The notes under the pieces: generated by a model
Told to the model about the DNA's origin: nothing
What the model saw: only the letters and a program-made list of their open reading frames with translations
The model's database searches: none
Part shown: one piece after another, positions 61,489 to 64,000 of the stretch
Layout: every line of letters starts with the position of its first letter
Numbering within the stretch: position 1 is the first letter of the stretch
Source: Mycobacterium sp. KBS0706
Lineage (GTDB): Bacteria; Pseudomonadota; Alphaproteobacteria; DSM-16000; Inquilinaceae
Assembly: GCF_005938675.2 (NCBI RefSeq)
Contig: NZ_VCCH02000014.1
Coordinates: 1-64,000 of the forward strand
DNA: 64,000 nt
Reading direction: 5' to 3'
Made by a program: the position numbers and the translations under genes

Positions 61489-61935
61489 CTATCCGAAATC
61501 CTGCTCCACCCGAAACCGCGTCCCGACCACGGCGGCGATGCGGATGCGGGTGCCGGCAGGCAGGTCCGGGCCTTCGACGCCCCAGGTCGCGTCCGCGATC
61601 CGGATGCGGCCGACGCCGTTGGCGATCGGCTCGGTCAGCGTCACGATGCGGCCGACATACTGCTCGCCGCGGCGGTTCAGCGTCGGCTGGTCGCTGGCCT
61701 CGGTGTGCGGCTTCAGCCAGACGCGCCAGGCCACGACACTGACGATCGACAGCACCGCGAAGATCAGCACCTGGAATTCCCAGCCGATCGACGGGACCAC
61801 CCAGGACAGCAGGCCGACGATGCCGGCGGCGATGGCGAGCCAGAGGAAGAAGGTGGCGGGCGCCATCACCTCGAGGATCAGCAGCACCACGCCGGCGATC
61901 CACCACCACCAGAATTCCGGGCCCTGGACGATCAT
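61489..61935 (-). CDS. NfeD family membrane protein
   Basis: A 148-residue NfeD short-form protein: three or so membrane helices ([20 protein letters not shown]) followed by an OB-fold domain with [20 protein letters not shown] and VVGTRFRVE. It forms a pair with the SPFH gene; the ATG overlaps the SPFH stop by 4 bases, so the pair is translationally coupled. Confidence 0.9.
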   Translation of the reverse strand: MIVQGPEFWWWWIAGVVLLILEVMAPATFFLWLAIAAGIVGLLSWVVPSIGWEFQVLIFAVLSIVSVVAWRVWLKPHTEASDQPTLNRRGEQYVGRIVTLTEPIANGVGRIRIADATWGVEGPDLPAGTRIRIAAVVGTRFRVEQDFG

Positions 61936-62945
61936 GCCTTCGGCCCCCACGGCCCGCCCTCGGGCGCCGGCGCTGCAGGATCGGTCGACGGCCGCCGGGG
62001 CGGGGCGGCCGGCGGCGTGGCTCCATCACGGCCGAAGGCCTCGCGCGCGATCTCGGCGATGCCGCCGATGGCGCCGATCACGTTCGATGCCTCGACCGGC
62101 ATGAACAGCACCTTCTGGTTCGGCGCGCTGGCGATCGCCTTCAGCGAGTCGATGTAGCGGTTGGCGACGAAGTAGTTGATCGCCTGCACGCTGCCGGCGG
62201 CGATCGCCTCGCTGACCGCGCTGGTCGCCTTGGCCTCGGCCTCGGCCGAACGCTCGCGCGCCTCGGCGTCGCGGAACGCCGCCTCGCGCCGGCCCTCGGC
62301 TTCCAGGATCGCCGCCTGCTTCAAGCCCTCGGCGCGCAGGATCTGCGCCTGCCGCGTGCCCTCGGCCTCGAGGATGGTGGCGCGGCGGTCGCGCTCGGCC
62401 TTCATCTGCCGGCCCATGCTCTCGACCAGGTCGCGCGGCGGGGTGATGTCGCGGATCTCGATGCGGGTGACCTTGACGCCCCAGGGCTCGGTGGCGTCGT
62501 CGACCACCTTCATCAGCCGGACGTTGATCTGGTCGCGGTTGGACAGCAGCTCGTCCAGGTCCATCGAGCCCATGACCGTGCGGATGTTGGTCATGGTCAG
62601 GTTGATGATCGCGGTTTCCAGGTTGCCGACCTCATAGGCCGCCTTGGCCGCGTCCAGCACCTGGTAGAAGATCACGCCGTCGACCGTCACCATGGCGTTG
62701 TCGCGGGTGATGATCTCCTGCTGCGGCACCTCCAACACCGTCTCCATCATCGACAGCTTGGCGCCGATCTGGTCGACGAAGGGCACGATCAGGTTCAGGC
62801 CGGGGCGCAGGGTGCGGGTGTAGCGGCCGAACCGCTCCACCGTCCATTCGCGGCCCTGGGGCACGGATTTGACGCCCATGAAGATGACCAGGATCGCCAG
62901 GACCAGGATGGCCAGGACGACGATCGCAAAGGGCGAGACCGACAT
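61932..62945 (-). CDS. SPFH/stomatin-band 7 protein (QmcA-like)
   Basis: A 337-residue membrane-associated scaffold. An N-terminal membrane helix is followed by the SPFH domain ([40 protein letters not shown]), a coiled coil rich in A, E, R ([17 protein letters not shown]), and a proline-rich end. Paired SPFH and NfeD proteins organise membrane microdomains and quality control proteases. Confidence 0.93.
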   Translation of the reverse strand: MSVSPFAIVVLAILVLAILVIFMGVKSVPQGREWTVERFGRYTRTLRPGLNLIVPFVDQIGAKLSMMETVLEVPQQEIITRDNAMVTVDGVIFYQVLDAAKAAYEVGNLETAIINLTMTNIRTVMGSMDLDELLSNRDQINVRLMKVVDDATEPWGVKVTRIEIRDITPPRDLVESMGRQMKAERDRRATILEAEGTRQAQILRAEGLKQAAILEAEGRREAAFRDAEARERSAEAEAKATSAVSEAIAAGSVQAINYFVANRYIDSLKAIASAPNQKVLFMPVEASNVIGAIGGIAEIAREAFGRDGATPPAAPPRRPSTDPAAPAPEGGPWGPKA

Positions 62946-63055
62946 GATGGAATTCCGCTCCTCTTGGCGCGGCCGCAGTGTGCCATAGCGGCTACCGGAC
63001 CGGCCCGATTATTTCACCGGAACTTTGTGGCGGAATCGCAGCCGCGGGCATGGGC

Positions 63056-64000
63056 TCAGAGCAGGAACCCGGCAGCACCGAGATCCTGCACGATCGAGAC
63101 GGTGATGGCGAAGTCCGGAACCCGGTTGCCGTCGATATCGGCCAGCACCAGGACCACGCGGATGGCGGCGGTCGGCGCGATCCTCAGCTCCGCCCCGGCT
63201 CCGGTGAAGCCGCCGGTGCCGAAGGCGAAGGCCGTGTCGCCATTGGCCGCATTGCCGTCGGCGTCGATGAGGCGCAGATCGATCCGGTCACCGTCGCCCG
63301 ACCAGAAGTCGACGATCGTGTCCCGGCCGGCCGCCGCGACGGTGCTGTCGCCCGCGGCGGTGTATACGAAGCGGTCGGCATGGCCGCCGCCGTTGAGGAT
63401 GTCGGCGCCGGCATTGCCGCGGAGCACATCGTCGCCGCTGTTCCCGGTCAGGGTGTTCGCGCCGGCATCGCCGGTCAGGACGTCGTTATGGGCCGAGCCC
63501 AGGATCCGCTCGACGCCCTCGAGTTGGTCTCCCGCGGCAACGCCGGCCGTGCCCCGGCCGGTGGAGAGGTCGACGATCACCCCCGTGGCGGTCGCGGCGT
63601 AGCTGGCGGTGTCGACGCCGGCTCCGCCGCGCAGGATGTCGGCGCCGGCGCTGCCCTCCAGGATGTCGGAGCCGTCGCCGCCGTCGATCGTATCGGCGCC
63701 GAGCCCGCCGGAGATGGTGTCGTGGTCGGCGCCGCCCGCGAGCACGTCATCGCCGATGCCGCCGTCGATCGAATCATTGCCGCTGCCGCCTTCGACCCGA
63801 TCCTGCCCGGCACCGCCGGTGAGCCGGTCGTTGCCGCCGCCGTCGACCAGGATGTCGTCGCCGTCGCCGCCATGCAGGGCGTTGCTCTCGCTGTTGCCGG
63901 TGAGCCGGTCGGCATGGCGCGACCCGATCACGATCTCGATTCCGTTCAGCATGTCGCCGACCGCGTCGCCGCCGGCGCCCGTGCCCAGGATCAGGTCGAT
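63056..64000 (-). CDS. RTX calcium-binding repeat protein, C-terminal part (runs off the window)
   Basis: The visible 314 residues are open to the window edge. Many nonapeptide GGxGxDxLx repeats (GGDGDDILVDGGGNDRLTGG) run through two blocks separated by TASYAATATGVIVDLSTGRG, followed by a serralysin-type C-terminal domain (DTIVDFWSGDGDRIDLRLID) and DGNRVPDFAITVSIV near the end. This is the calcium-folded, type I-secreted class. The function domain is outside the window. Confidence 0.85.
   Translation of the reverse strand: MDLILGTGAGGDAVGDMLNGIEIVIGSRHADRLTGNSESNALHGGDGDDILVDGGGNDRLTGGAGQDRVEGGSGNDSIDGGIGDDVLAGGADHDTISGGLGADTIDGGDGSDILEGSAGADILRGGAGVDTASYAATATGVIVDLSTGRGTAGVAAGDQLEGVERILGSAHNDVLTGDAGANTLTGNSGDDVLRGNAGADILNGGGHADRFVYTAAGDSTVAAAGRDTIVDFWSGDGDRIDLRLIDADGNAANGDTAFAFGTGGFTGAGAELRIAPTAAIRVVLVLADIDGNRVPDFAITVSIVQDLGAAGFLL

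Overview
The window is a GC-rich (about 70%), densely packed chromosomal stretch of a Gram-negative bacterium, most likely an alphaproteobacterium of the Rhodospirillales/Azospirillum-Inquilinus type. This placement is inferred from gene content and style: a DUF1491 protein, a zinc-free type L31, an Entner-Doudoroff set zwf-pgl-edd, a PagL lipid A deacylase, an SPFH/NfeD pair, and short palindromic intergenic repeats of the kind common in this class. No rRNA, tRNA, CRISPR array, transposase or phage gene was recognised. Most genes look like ordinary chromosomal housekeeping or catabolic genes.

Layout. 1-8.6 kb: a CPT-like P-loop kinase, a truncated C45 acyltransferase remnant, a ClpK/ClpG-like Hsp100 with an N-terminal zinc finger, then zwf, pgl and edd. 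8.6-18.6 kb: a YeiH exporter divergent from an FMN reductase, prfC, an M3 oligopeptidase with DUF1491, an SGNH hydrolase, a small unknown gene, and a quinone oxidoreductase divergent from its LysR regulator. 18.9-27.3 kb: a P450, then a hexonate/sugar-acid catabolic cluster (ACS-type MFS, L-idonate dehydrogenase-like, MHS-type MFS, ManD-type dehydratase) facing a divergent GntR regulator across a clear operator; an ABM monooxygenase and an inositol phosphatase follow gntR. 27.2-30.8 kb: HAD phosphatase, small kinase, SDR, HIT, rpmE with its own promoter and terminator, and a DUF4304-like gene. 30.8-37.3 kb: a three-gene operon, FecR-TPR-outer-membrane-barrel fusion, CHASE2 adenylate cyclase, SAM methyltransferase, that looks like an envelope-to-cAMP signalling unit. 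37.6-42 kb: CtBP-like dehydrogenase, small unknown, UbiH-like monooxygenase, ettA.

42.0-48.0 kb is the accessory part. It holds a 1268-residue protein with five tandem ricin-like lectin modules, an alpha-helical domain and a beta-rich C-terminus. It has no signal peptide and visibly lower GC, and it is flanked by about 650 bp of non-coding DNA on each side. Across from it lies a coiled-coil protein of unknown function behind a perfect 10-bp inverted repeat. This is my best candidate for an undescribed system.

48.2-64 kb: Tag-like glycosylase, cytochrome P460, PagL, a MotA/MotB/OmpA-like proton-channel trio, suhB, efp divergent from epmA (its modifying enzyme), an HSL-type hydrolase, a methyltransferase, a Bcr/CflA efflux pump, a glutamine synthetase-like enzyme, NfeD/SPFH, and the C-terminal part of an RTX protein cut by the window end.

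Three families of short palindromic intergenic repeats (called A, B and C here) recur, nearly always beside gene 3' ends.
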